A stretch of DNA of 25,386 nt from Lysobacterales bacterium (lineage in GTDB: Bacteria; Pseudomonadota; Gammaproteobacteria; Xanthomonadales; Marinicellaceae), in assembly GCA_026990095.1 (NCBI GenBank), contig JALSIL010000124.1, forward strand, positions 1-25,386, written 5' to 3'. Positions 16,301 to 23,672 of this stretch are shown piece by piece. The notes under the pieces were generated by a model that saw only the letters and a program-made list of their open reading frames with translations, searched no databases and had not been told where the DNA came from. Within the stretch, counting starts at the first letter, position 1; each line of letters opens with the position of its first letter. A program made the translations under genes and the position numbers.

Positions 16301-16850
16301 AATTTGGTCAAGAAGCACAGACCAAGCCTCCAATGGCGTGTTAAGTTATCGCTCTGCTCTTGAAGGCAGCACAAGCTATACCCCAAACACCTGTGCTCGC
16401 ATGCACTCTACAACGTTTACTATTCCTGCAGTACCGGCATCACCGCCAAGTATTACTTACCAAGCACGCTACAATATAGAAGCTAACTGGGATGGTGTTG
16501 TTGTTGAAATTTCAACCAATGGCGGTTCAAGCTGGACAGATTTACCTCCTGTTGGTGGTTACCCAAGTGATTTTTCTAGCACGGGCAACCCACCGATTAA
16601 TGTTTGTGGCTATGCTGCTTCTCATGGTGCTTTTAATGGTGATACTGCTGGTGCATTCCAGTTAGTTACCCATGATTTGACAGCTTACCAAGGACAAACA
16701 GTCAAAATCAGGTGGAGCTTATCAACTGACCCTGGTGCTGAAGAAGAGGGTTTTTACGTAGATGAACTCAGCTATAACAATATAGAGGTTCCTCAAGCTT
16801 GTTCGTTATACAGTACGGAATATGTCTTTGAGAATGGCTTTGAGAATTAA
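13374..16850 (+). CDS. Secreted subtilisin-like serine protease (S8) with C-terminal beta domains
   Basis: This is a 1158-residue exported protease. A signal peptide covers about 1-29 (basic start, hydrophobic 11-22, cleavage near INA). Residues 45-230 form a prodomain. The S8 catalytic domain (about 255-600) has D272 in GIADSGLD, H333 in GTFHGTH, the oxyanion asparagine N445 in AAGND, and the nucleophile S526 in SGTSMSTP. A pro-protein-like beta domain follows (610-735), then two fibronectin III-like repeats (about 743-835 and 838-950), then an immune-inhibitor-A/MAM-like sandwich (about 955-1140) with NWDGVVVEISTNGGSSW and GFYVDELSY. The protein ends in EYVFENGFEN, resembling the short aromatic-(D)-G-F-E tails I recall on many exported proteins of Marinicella and Wenzhouxiangella, perhaps a sorting tag. 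The substrate is unknown; extracellular protein degradation is likely. It is transcribed alone. Confidence 0.88.
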   Translation: MKVINTILKGASVALLLAGSTAFSNTINASIQTPSTVKQAASASDKLVLATGIFDPTIQQLDFSSTNINNSRSSRYGIVQFFDKKTDFNWLEAHGFVVISSLPNNAFLVNWSNQDKNKLSSNPNIRWYGAFQSGYKVSPPLWAANRPTQNSYALSIHTFKDAKNFSLTALIKKYFPQVKKLKSTIPNGYNNYTIDVSASDLDNVINKLIAIEDIQWINLYHKEKFFNTEAVSATQATSSSGGTASNDNYIPTTTPIWDQGIYGSGQIVGIADSGLDRNEDWFVHLNKGAGVITAITDAEDVNPPLVGTLHNSNKVIAYWTMPGATAYDNGTFHGTHTSGSIAGDRLGSIGTGPAGSVSSPTSHGYDNDDGMAPNAQILFDDIGSASGLTGAGSTPMWQQAFAGGAAIHSNSYGATTLGEYVGSDARADEALRGLEDMIILFAAGNDDGQVNTTSSPGNAKNVITVGALLHGNSSSVAFFSNKGPTNDGRLKPDVSATGTSIESAAGDSNNSSVVDSPSRRTTSGTSMSTPITAGSTALLRQYFTDGFYPTGSKVAADAHTPTGPLMKAVLLNGTNTDGGFFANNIGWGRVWLENSLYFSGEAKRLRFWEITNNNGLQTGQQFSVNLGVQPGEEFRATLVWYDLAGPTGSAVTLVNNLDLSVTVGGNTYLANNFTANNSITGGSADAINTVEQVRFSAPVAGTYTIKVDATNIPGNGTPNSDKQGFALVVSGNLASGGVVPPNPTDPSGLTATANGLTGIDLSWSDVSADYDSYEIYRLQGTCASSDQTTMRYLGQSPTNSFTDTSTIGGYSYSYKVRAFSDDLISAYTNCIDVVSQQACLLPPVFDQNSVKVASNLNDFCQIGLTWDSASSSCPAANNVKYNVYRSTTHNFTPNAGSLLATTGVNAIGFNDTTTVSGQPYYYIVKAEDNTTTGAGPNSGNESIEVKEVASTSLATITVEGTIVDDADNLTLMDLNSIWSRSTDQASNGVLSYRSALEGSTSYTPNTCARMHSTTFTIPAVPASPPSITYQARYNIEANWDGVVVEISTNGGSSWTDLPPVGGYPSDFSSTGNPPINVCGYAASHGAFNGDTAGAFQLVTHDLTAYQGQTVKIRWSLSTDPGAEEEGFYVDELSYNNIEVPQACSLYSTEYVFENGFEN

Positions 16851-16879
16851 CAATAAGAACTAGGTTTATAAGATGTTTT

Positions 16880-16908
16880 AAAAGGGAATCAAGCTAGATT
16901 CCCTTTTT
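16880..16908. terminator. Bidirectional terminator between protease and GTPase genes
   Basis: AAAAGGGAATC (16880-16890) and its exact complement (16897-16907) form an 11-bp stem with a 6-base loop, followed by T on the plus strand and by TTTTAAAA on the minus strand. It ends the protease gene. It also overlaps the TAA of the convergent GTPase gene (16909-16907), serving both. Confidence 0.88.
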
Positions 16909-18307
16909 ATTTCGACTTTATTCTTTCCAATATTTTAGTGCGAGCTTCTAACAAAATCGAATCTTTATCCAAGCTTTTAACAATCTCTTTTGCCACCTTT
17001 TTGGGTCCTTTTGTTCCCCATGATTTGCCTTTGATAAAATATTGTTCGGCAATTTTTCCCACCAAATAAGTCGCATAATACGCCAAGGCTCCTTGAGCAC
17101 CTGCAGTAACGGTGGTTGATAATCCTGCACTGACGGTTTTTAGGGTCGATGATAATAAATTAATGCCCCATACCGCACCCATCAAGGCAACCAATTGTGC
17201 CATGATGGTCATGGTTAATTTGCTGGCTTCTTTTCCGACAATGGGCAAACCATAGACTTGGGATAATTTACGTATCATGGCAACATCCAGTCCCGCAGCA
17301 ATCAATAAATCAGCCACAGGGATTGGGTTAAATGCCACGCCCACGCCTTTTGCAATAGAATACATGGTCACCACTTTTTCAGCAGCATTGGCGCGTAGTT
17401 TGGTAATTTTTTTGGCAATTTTATGACTAATTTCCCCTGCGAATATACTGGCATTCAACGCTGTTAGGGTTTTGCCATCACGCTCTAAAATTTTCCAAAT
17501 ACGCTCTTTGACTTGAGACACATCAACTTCGACATTTATCTTTTGCCGTGTTTCTTTACCGTTTTCATCCACCTTTATCAACACTTGCGGCAAGGGTGCT
17601 GCGCTGGCAAATACAATATTTTTAGGATTTATTAATCCAGTGGTTTTTTCGGTTAAGGATTTTTTTAAATCACGTAACTCACCCTCGGTATATAAATCGG
17701 CTTTATTTAACACCAACAGTATTTGTGTATTGGGTTGGGCGATGGATTGCAGTTGTTTGAGTTGTGAAGCGGTTAAATCACCATCGACCACAAACAAGAT
17801 AATATCGGCAATTTCTGCGGCATTATGAGCCAAATTTTGGCGTTGTTTGCCTGCGACTTCGTCCGTTCCTGGGGTGTCGATAACCACTATGTTTTGATCT
17901 TGGTATTGTGACCAGTTACTGTTTTGCTGTTGTTTGGTTTCTCCGTGCAAGGGCGAAGTGCTAAAAGCTTGTTTGCCGAGCAATGCATTTAATAAGGATG
18001 ACTTACCCGAGGAAACTTTGCCAAAAACTACAATGTTAACTTGTTGGTTTTCAAGTTTTTCAATTAACTGCTCAACTTGTAGGTACTCGTCTTGTAATTG
18101 CCCACGCACAACAGCAGGAATGTGCTCATCTTTAAGCAACTCATTGAGTGAGTCCAATGTTTTGTCCGTTGCACTGGAGGTGTTTTTAGCTTTTTTTGAC
18201 GGCTTAGAATCAGTTGATTTTGAATGCCTTTTTTGCCAAATCTTTTGCCAAGTTTGTCGCAGGTTCAAGTAAGTTTCCCTCAAGTTTTTTGTTGGTGGCA
18301 AGCGCAT
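16907..18307 (-). CDS. Soluble Era-like GTPase with C-terminal DUF697 domain
   Basis: The 466-residue product has a GTPase domain with G1 GKVSSGKS (96-103), G3 DTPG (144-147), G4 NKAD (201-204) and a following SA (G5). A helical DUF697-like region covers about 295-430, with amphipathic or hydrophobic helices that may contact membrane. The first 50 residues are basic and low-complexity. Family members are dynamin/Era-like proteins, often of unknown role. The start is uncertain: TTG at 18310 and ATG at 18307 both lie inside an out-of-frame fragment of another GTPase gene (18210-18357), and no good ribosome site precedes them; true translation could begin later at a TTG. The gene was probably once directly downstream of the membrane GTPase gene now at 23673-25106. 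Confidence 0.8.
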   Translation of the reverse strand: MRLPPTKNLRETYLNLRQTWQKIWQKRHSKSTDSKPSKKAKNTSSATDKTLDSLNELLKDEHIPAVVRGQLQDEYLQVEQLIEKLENQQVNIVVFGKVSSGKSSLLNALLGKQAFSTSPLHGETKQQQNSNWSQYQDQNIVVIDTPGTDEVAGKQRQNLAHNAAEIADIILFVVDGDLTASQLKQLQSIAQPNTQILLVLNKADLYTEGELRDLKKSLTEKTTGLINPKNIVFASAAPLPQVLIKVDENGKETRQKINVEVDVSQVKERIWKILERDGKTLTALNASIFAGEISHKIAKKITKLRANAAEKVVTMYSIAKGVGVAFNPIPVADLLIAAGLDVAMIRKLSQVYGLPIVGKEASKLTMTIMAQLVALMGAVWGINLLSSTLKTVSAGLSTTVTAGAQGALAYYATYLVGKIAEQYFIKGKSWGTKGPKKVAKEIVKSLDKDSILLEARTKILERIKSK

Positions 18308-18357
18308 CAAGCGTGCCTAAGGTTGTCCCTAATTCTAACACAGTGTGAGCCAAAGCA
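18210..18357 (-). pseudogene. Orphan 3' end of a membrane-GTPase gene (left direct repeat)
   Basis: On the minus strand this stretch encodes 47 residues, ending in NLAKDLAKKAFKIN and a TGA at 18212-18210. By eye 36 of 47 residues match the C-terminus of the GTPase encoded at 23673-25106. At DNA level 18215-18357 matches 23678-23820 at about 127 of 143 positions without gaps. The rest of the gene is missing, and similarity stops sharply after 18357. The fragment overlaps the start of the soluble GTPase gene in another frame. Confidence 0.9.
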
Positions 18358-18365
18358 ATTTAATA

Positions 18366-18394
18366 TTGACAAAAGTCATAAATTTCTTATGACA
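18366..18394 (+). promoter_or_regulatory. Candidate promoter and operator of the ABC-amidohydrolase-two-component operon
   Basis: A perfect -35 TTGACA (18366-18371) is followed after 16 bases by TATGAC (18388-18393), a weak -10. A perfect inverted repeat, GTCATAA / TTATGAC (18375-18381 and 18387-18393, 5-base centre), fills the spacer and covers the -10. A protein bound here would block or remodel the promoter. The LuxR-type regulator encoded at the operon's end is a natural candidate, but a DNA-bound partner is not shown by the sequence. Confidence 0.5.
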
Positions 18395-18460
18395 ATGCTC
18401 TATTACATTTTAAAGCGAAAGAAATAAAAATAGGAACGGTAATTTAATATAAGAGGCTAT

Positions 18461-19363
18461 ATGAAAAATTTTAAAACAAACAACATTGCTGAAATCCACA
18501 ATGTATCAAAGGTTTTCGGTAGGAACCATGCAGTAAAAAATGTCAGTTTAACAATAAATGCTGGTGAAATCCTGTCCATACTTGGTCCTAATGGAGCGGG
18601 CAAGACTACAATAATAAACATGCTGCTTGGACGACTTTCCTTAAGTTCTGGCAGTATAAAAATATTTAATCTTAATCCTGGTGATATACGACTCAAAAGA
18701 ATGTGCGGAGCCATGTTACAGGTTTCTGGCTTACCTGACATGTCAACGGTAAAGGAACAAATTCAGTTGTTTCAAAGTTATTATCCCCAACCAATGCCCT
18801 ATGCTGACATTATTAAATTAGCCAAATTAACAGAAATTGAAAATCAATATTGTAAAAGCTTATCTGGCGGGCAAAAACAAAGACTGTTGTTTGCCATAAG
18901 TATATGTGGCAATCCAAAATTACTGTTTTTGGATGAACCCAGTGCGGGCATGGATGCAAGTGTCAGAAAATCCATGTGGGAAACTATAATTAAATTAAAA
19001 CAAAGTGGCACCAGCATTGTGTTAACCACGCATTATTTAGAAGAAGCCGATCAATTATCGGATCGAATAATTATGCTTAATCAGGGTAAAATTATTCAGC
19101 AAGGCAGCCCTGAGGACATCAAATCCAGTTTTAACCAAAAAACCATAAAATTTATCAGCCCTATTGCAATCAATGAACTGCAATTATCTGGCACTCAAAC
19201 AAAGATACAAAAAATAGGTAAATATTACCAAATACAATGCAAAGACAGTAGCAAAACCATGGGTGAAATACTTGCCATTACTGATGATATTTCGGACTTA
19301 ACAATACATGGTGCATTACTAGAGGATGCTTTTATTTCACTTAATGAACAGGAGAATGGCTAA
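18461..19363 (+). CDS. ABC transporter ATP-binding protein (ABC-2 exporter type)
   Basis: This 300-residue ATPase would power the permease encoded next. Walker A GPNGAGKTT is at 42-50, the signature LSGGQKQR at 134-141, Walker B LLFLDEPSAG at 154-163, and the switch histidine follows in LTTHYLEEADQLSDR. The type (DrrA/CcmA-like) is typical of exporters of drugs, lipids or peptides. About 80 C-terminal residues beyond the core form the usual accessory region. GAGG precedes the ATG. Its stop overlaps the permease start (TAATG). The gene order ATPase-permease-kinase-regulator recalls Bacillus YvfR-S-T-U. Confidence 0.92.
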   Translation: MKNFKTNNIAEIHNVSKVFGRNHAVKNVSLTINAGEILSILGPNGAGKTTIINMLLGRLSLSSGSIKIFNLNPGDIRLKRMCGAMLQVSGLPDMSTVKEQIQLFQSYYPQPMPYADIIKLAKLTEIENQYCKSLSGGQKQRLLFAISICGNPKLLFLDEPSAGMDASVRKSMWETIIKLKQSGTSIVLTTHYLEEADQLSDRIIMLNQGKIIQQGSPEDIKSSFNQKTIKFISPIAINELQLSGTQTKIQKIGKYYQIQCKDSSKTMGEILAITDDISDLTIHGALLEDAFISLNEQENG

Positions 19364-20133
19364 TGAATATATCCGCCAATACAGATACCCCAAATTTGTT
19401 TAAAATCTATTTTTTAGAATCAATCACACAAATTCAGATGATGATGAGAACGTTGGGATTTAGCATTCCTGCACTCTTATTTCCTGTTATGTTTTATGTT
19501 TTTTTTGGCATAATTTTTACCATGTCTGCCAACATGCCAACTTATTTGATGGTTACCTATGCAGTATTTGGCATTATGGGTCCTGGTTTGTTTTCATTTG
19601 GTGTGGGTATTGCCGTTGAACGTGGGCAAGGTTGGTTCGATATCAAGGAAGCCTCACCGATGCCAGTTTCGGCATATATTGTTTCTAGAATAGTGTTAAC
19701 CATGATATTTTCACTGCTCATTATTATGTTATTGTATTTTACTGGAGCTGTTTTTGCCGATGTGCAATTGTTGCACAGTCAATGGATTTTGATAGCCGTT
19801 ATTTTAATAATGGGTTCATTGCCTTTTTGTGCTATCGGCATGACTATTGGTTTGCATTTAAAAGCAAATAGTGCACCAGCTGTAGTTAATTTGATTTATT
19901 TACCGATGGCATTTTTGTCAGGTTTGTGGATTCCAATACAAATGTTTCCAAGTTATTTACAAGGTGTTTCGCAATTCTTACCACCCTATCATTTAGCCCA
20001 AATTTGCTTAAAAGTTATTCATATGGACGCTGGAGAAAAACTGTGGATACATATTTCTGTTTTAATGGCTTATTTGATTATTTTTACAATTCTTGCCACT
20101 ATGGCATACAATAAAAAGGATAAAAATGCATGA
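19363..20133 (+). CDS. ABC-2 type transporter permease
   Basis: This 256-residue membrane protein has six predicted helices. The family pattern near the fifth helix, LIYLPMAFLSGLWIPI followed by QFLPPYHLAQI, is clear, as is the early helix with ALLFPVMFYVFFGIIF. It forms the channel with the ATPase encoded immediately upstream and is probably an exporter. Its substrate cannot be read from the sequence. The ATG overlaps the stop of the ATPase gene and has AGGAG within that gene; its own stop overlaps the amidohydrolase start (ATGA). Confidence 0.9.
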   Translation: MNISANTDTPNLFKIYFLESITQIQMMMRTLGFSIPALLFPVMFYVFFGIIFTMSANMPTYLMVTYAVFGIMGPGLFSFGVGIAVERGQGWFDIKEASPMPVSAYIVSRIVLTMIFSLLIIMLLYFTGAVFADVQLLHSQWILIAVILIMGSLPFCAIGMTIGLHLKANSAPAVVNLIYLPMAFLSGLWIPIQMFPSYLQGVSQFLPPYHLAQICLKVIHMDAGEKLWIHISVLMAYLIIFTILATMAYNKKDKNA

Positions 20134-21956
20134 AAATTAAACTAACACTCATTATAGTCAGTATCGTTACTTTTTTTTTGTTATTGCCTAAACCACAGGC
20201 AAAAATTGAAAAAAGTGAACAAACAAGCGTTTTAAAAACCAATCATTTTATTATTAAAAATGTTCGACTTTATGATGGTGATGAAATTATTGAAAATACC
20301 GACATAGAAATTAGAGACCATAAAGTTTTTAAAATAGCGAAAAATATTCAGGCACAAGACTCGATTACCATCATTGATGGCAAAGGCAAAACACTATTGC
20401 CAGGATTAATAGATGCCCATACCCATGTATATGGCAATGCTTTAAAAGATGCGTTAAATTTCGGGGTCACGACCGAATTGGATATGTTTAGTATTTTAGA
20501 TGCCAATCAAGGCGATACTAATGTCATTGATAATATTCAAAAAGCAGATTTGTTCAGTTCCAGTATCTTAGCAACCGCTCCAAAAGGGCATGGAACCGAA
20601 TATGGTTTTGACATTCCTGTATTGCAATCGGTAACTGAAACACAGAAATTTGTCAACGACCGAATTAATGAAGGAGCCAGTTACATTAAAGCGGTTTATA
20701 ATTCAAAAGACGCGAAAAGAAAATTTATGCCCTCTATCAGCCTTGAAATATTAACGGCACTGGTTAAGCACACCCATGAGCAAGGCAAGATACTGGTTGT
20801 CCATGTGGATAATTATATTTCTGCTATTGAGGCAATTGGAGCAGGTGTTGATGGTTTGGTGCATAGTTTTATGGATAAAGTAATTGACGAAAATTTTATT
20901 CAGTTGATGCTTAAAAACAATGTATTCATGATTCCCACCCTTACCGTAGAAGCAGGTATCTCACAAAGTGCTAATATTGATGATGTTTTAAATGATAAAT
21001 ACATGCAGGAATACATCAGTAAAGAACAAAAACAACAACTTAAAGCCACATTTCCAGACTTTGGTATTCCAAAATCTGCCTTTCAAAAGGCTTTAGCAAG
21101 TGTTAAGTTATTATCCGATGCAGGTGTGACTATTCTTGCAGGAACCGATGCTCCAAATCCAAGCACCACTCATGGGATTAGTATTTACCAAGAAATTGAG
21201 TGGTTAATGCGTGCAGGATTAAGTTCCAAAAAGGCGATTCATGCAGCCACGGGTGCTGCTAGAAAACATTTCCCAATAGGCAATCGTGGCACCCTTAAAG
21301 TTGGCTCACGTGCTTCCATGCTACTGGTTGCTGGCAATCCCTTTGCCGATATTAAGCAATTAAGGCGGTTACAAAAAATTTGGAAAAACGGTGTCGAATT
21401 TCAACGGATAAAAGACAGTAGCTTAAAAGTAAATACGCCAATCATAAATACAGGATTAATCACCGATTTTAATCAAGACATCACACAAACGCTCATCGGT
21501 TATGGTATCACACCAACAACAGATAAGTATGCTGGTGGCAATTCGACAGTAACTTTATTGCATGAAAATCATGATGCTACAGGTGATAATGCTGATAAAT
21601 ACCTACACGTGAATGGTGAAATAAAACAAGGGTTTATGTATAAATGGAGCGGCATGACTTATGCTATCGCAAAAAACTTCCAAAGCGGCGCTGATTTAAG
21701 TAGCGTTGATAGCATTGACTTTGATGCCAAAGCGGGTGAAAATACTGATGAAATTACCGTTATGCTATTTCAAACAAGTAGTTTTAGACCAATAAGCACT
21801 AACCTAAAACTCAGTGGAAAATGGCAACATTATTCCATTAAGCTGTCAGAGTTTAATGGTTTAGATAAGCAAGATGTGTCAAGTCTATCAATTGTTAGAG
21901 GCAATATATTAGGCGAATTTGAATTTATGCTGGATAATTTAACTTTTAAACAATGA
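20130..21956 (+). CDS. Exported metal-dependent amidohydrolase with C-terminal CIA30-like domain
   Basis: The 608-residue protein begins with a signal peptide or membrane anchor (about 1-24, ending near PQA), so it acts outside the cytoplasm. The amidohydrolase barrel (about 40-425) carries the binuclear-metal set: H97 and H99 in DAHTH, K187 in YIKAV (likely carboxylated), H225 in VVHV, H245 in LVHS, and D340 in AGTDAP. This pattern is close to imidazolonepropionase-like and prolidase-like amidohydrolases. Residues about 445-608 form a beta-sandwich resembling CIA30/CBM11 domains, with YAGGNSTVTL, YLHVNGEI and a final FEFMLDNLTF. The substrate is unknown. Being coded between an exporter and its two-component system, it may process what is exported or degrade a sensed compound; this is inference. 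Confidence 0.85.
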   Translation: MKIKLTLIIVSIVTFFLLLPKPQAKIEKSEQTSVLKTNHFIIKNVRLYDGDEIIENTDIEIRDHKVFKIAKNIQAQDSITIIDGKGKTLLPGLIDAHTHVYGNALKDALNFGVTTELDMFSILDANQGDTNVIDNIQKADLFSSSILATAPKGHGTEYGFDIPVLQSVTETQKFVNDRINEGASYIKAVYNSKDAKRKFMPSISLEILTALVKHTHEQGKILVVHVDNYISAIEAIGAGVDGLVHSFMDKVIDENFIQLMLKNNVFMIPTLTVEAGISQSANIDDVLNDKYMQEYISKEQKQQLKATFPDFGIPKSAFQKALASVKLLSDAGVTILAGTDAPNPSTTHGISIYQEIEWLMRAGLSSKKAIHAATGAARKHFPIGNRGTLKVGSRASMLLVAGNPFADIKQLRRLQKIWKNGVEFQRIKDSSLKVNTPIINTGLITDFNQDITQTLIGYGITPTTDKYAGGNSTVTLLHENHDATGDNADKYLHVNGEIKQGFMYKWSGMTYAIAKNFQSGADLSSVDSIDFDAKAGENTDEITVMLFQTSSFRPISTNLKLSGKWQHYSIKLSEFNGLDKQDVSSLSIVRGNILGEFEFMLDNLTFKQ

Positions 21957-23065
21957 TTAAAGCTCTTAAAAAGATAGATTTACTGTTATTTCCTCGGCAA
22001 GAAAAAGGTCACTACCTTGCCTATGTTTGGCTGGTTTACTTGAGTATCTTTTTTACCAGTTTGTATTACTTTCATCCCAACGATAATAGTTTACTCTACG
22101 CCTTAATAGGCACATTTTTATTTCTTATTACCTACTTTCATGGTTACAACACCACAGGTGAAAAGATAAAGTGGAATATTTTAGCCATTCTGCTAATTGC
22201 CAGCTTTATGACTACACTTACCCAAGGAGCCAGTGTGTTTTATGTTTACGCAGCGGCTTTTTGTGGGCGTTTAGGCACAACTAAAAAAGCCATTGTGGCA
22301 TTAATAATTATCTGTTTATGGATAATAGCTATGGTGCTGATTTTTGATTATTCTGCCAATTTTTATATTCCTGCATTGTTGTTCTCGGTAATTATTGGTT
22401 TGGTGAATGTTTACGATTTCATCATTCAGCAAAAAGACATAGAATTGTTACTGTCACAAAAGGAGATTAAAAATTTGGCAAGAATTTCAGAACGCGAACG
22501 CATTGCCAGAGACTTGCATGATTTAATCGGACATACCTTTTCAGTTATCACCTTAAAAGCTGAATTAGCAGGAAAACTCATTGAAAAAGACAAGACAAAA
22601 GCCAAGAGTGAAATAGTAGAAATCGAAACCATATCCCGTGATGCACTTAAACAAATACGCGAAGTGGTAACGGGTTATCGTAGCAGTGATTTAAACACCG
22701 AACTAGCCCATGCTAAATACGTACTTGAAAGCAACAATATTCATTTCAGCTATAAATTTAAAGATTTCAAAATGCAAGACTCAATCAACAAAGAACTCGC
22801 CATAATCCTCAAAGAACTCATCACAAACGTATTAAAACATTCTAAAGCCAATCGTGTTTTCACCCAAATTTACCAAGAAAACAATCAAGTAAGCATGAAA
22901 ATTGAAGACGATGGCATTGGGTTTAACACTCAAAAAACCAAAGGCTTTGGTCTAATAGGTATCAAGGAAAGGGTGAATAAATTATCAGGTACATTCAGCA
23001 TCAAATCTGACTCAACCACTCAAAACACTTCATTCACCATTAATATACCATTACCACAAGCATGA
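21953..23065 (+). CDS. Sensor histidine kinase, DesK/NarL type (HisKA_3)
   Basis: The 370-residue kinase has about six N-terminal membrane helices (22-156) with only short outside loops, so it may sense something in the membrane. A short coiled coil follows (155-178), then the dimerisation and phosphoacceptor box ERERIARDLHDLIGH with H189. The HATPase domain has the N box ELITNVLKHS and the G box EDDGIGF, plus GFGLIGIKERV. The start overlaps the amidohydrolase stop (ATGA) and has no ribosome site of its own, so translation is likely coupled. The partner regulator is encoded next. Confidence 0.92.
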   Translation: MIKALKKIDLLLFPRQEKGHYLAYVWLVYLSIFFTSLYYFHPNDNSLLYALIGTFLFLITYFHGYNTTGEKIKWNILAILLIASFMTTLTQGASVFYVYAAAFCGRLGTTKKAIVALIIICLWIIAMVLIFDYSANFYIPALLFSVIIGLVNVYDFIIQQKDIELLLSQKEIKNLARISERERIARDLHDLIGHTFSVITLKAELAGKLIEKDKTKAKSEIVEIETISRDALKQIREVVTGYRSSDLNTELAHAKYVLESNNIHFSYKFKDFKMQDSINKELAIILKELITNVLKHSKANRVFTQIYQENNQVSMKIEDDGIGFNTQKTKGFGLIGIKERVNKLSGTFSIKSDSTTQNTSFTINIPLPQA

Positions 23066-23664
23066 TAAAATTACTCATAGCCGAAGACCAACAAATGTTA
23101 TTAACCACATTGTCCTCGTTATTGGATTTGGAGGCGGATATTCAAGTGGTTCATCAATCTCCTGATGGCAAAGATGCACTGGATTTTATCAAAAACAATG
23201 AAAAATCAGTGGATATGGTCATAACCGATATAGAAATGCCGTATTTAACTGGTATCGAACTGGCACAAGCAATTAAACAAAAAAATATAAAAACCATCAT
23301 TCTCACCACTTTTTCACGTGCAGGATACCTGCGTCGAGCATTGGATGCTGGAGTCAAAGGTTATTTGCTCAAAGACTCACCAACTGATGAATTATTATCA
23401 GCCATTCATAAAATCAATACAGGCGGTCGCGTCATTGCCACAGAATTGTTGCAGGATGCATGGATGGATCAAGACCCACTTACAAGCAATGAAAGAAAAG
23501 CCTTAAAACTGGCAGCAGAAGGAAAAAGCACCGAACAAATTGCAGAAACATTATTTCTAACAAGTGGAACAGTCAGAAACTATTTATCATCCGCAGCAAA
23601 TAAGTTAGATGCATCTAACCGCATTGAAGCCGCAAGAATTGCACAGAAAAAAGGTTGGCTTTAA
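23062..23664 (+). CDS. LuxR/NarL-type response regulator
   Basis: This is a 200-residue transcription regulator. The receiver domain (1-120) has the acidic pair ED near residue 8-9, phosphoacceptor D56 in VITDIEMP, the threonine in ILTTFSR and the lysine in YLLKDSP. The LuxR-type helix-turn-helix (about 137-198) contains LTSNERKALKLAAEGKST and the recognition segment SGTVRNYLSSAANKL. It probably controls its own operon, possibly through the palindrome at 18375-18393. The start overlaps the kinase stop (ATGA). Its stop lies only 8 bases from the stop of the convergent GTPase gene, and I see no terminator between. Confidence 0.92.
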   Translation: MIKLLIAEDQQMLLTTLSSLLDLEADIQVVHQSPDGKDALDFIKNNEKSVDMVITDIEMPYLTGIELAQAIKQKNIKTIILTTFSRAGYLRRALDAGVKGYLLKDSPTDELLSAIHKINTGGRVIATELLQDAWMDQDPLTSNERKALKLAAEGKSTEQIAETLFLTSGTVRNYLSSAANKLDASNRIEAARIAQKKGWL

Positions 23665-23672
23665 TTTGTAAA

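Noticed and set aside
18210..18357. Left repeat as an insertion-sequence end or CRISPR-like repeat
   Set aside because: It encodes in frame the C-terminus of the neighbouring GTPase with its stop codon, so it is a gene fragment and not a mobile-element terminus or spacer array.
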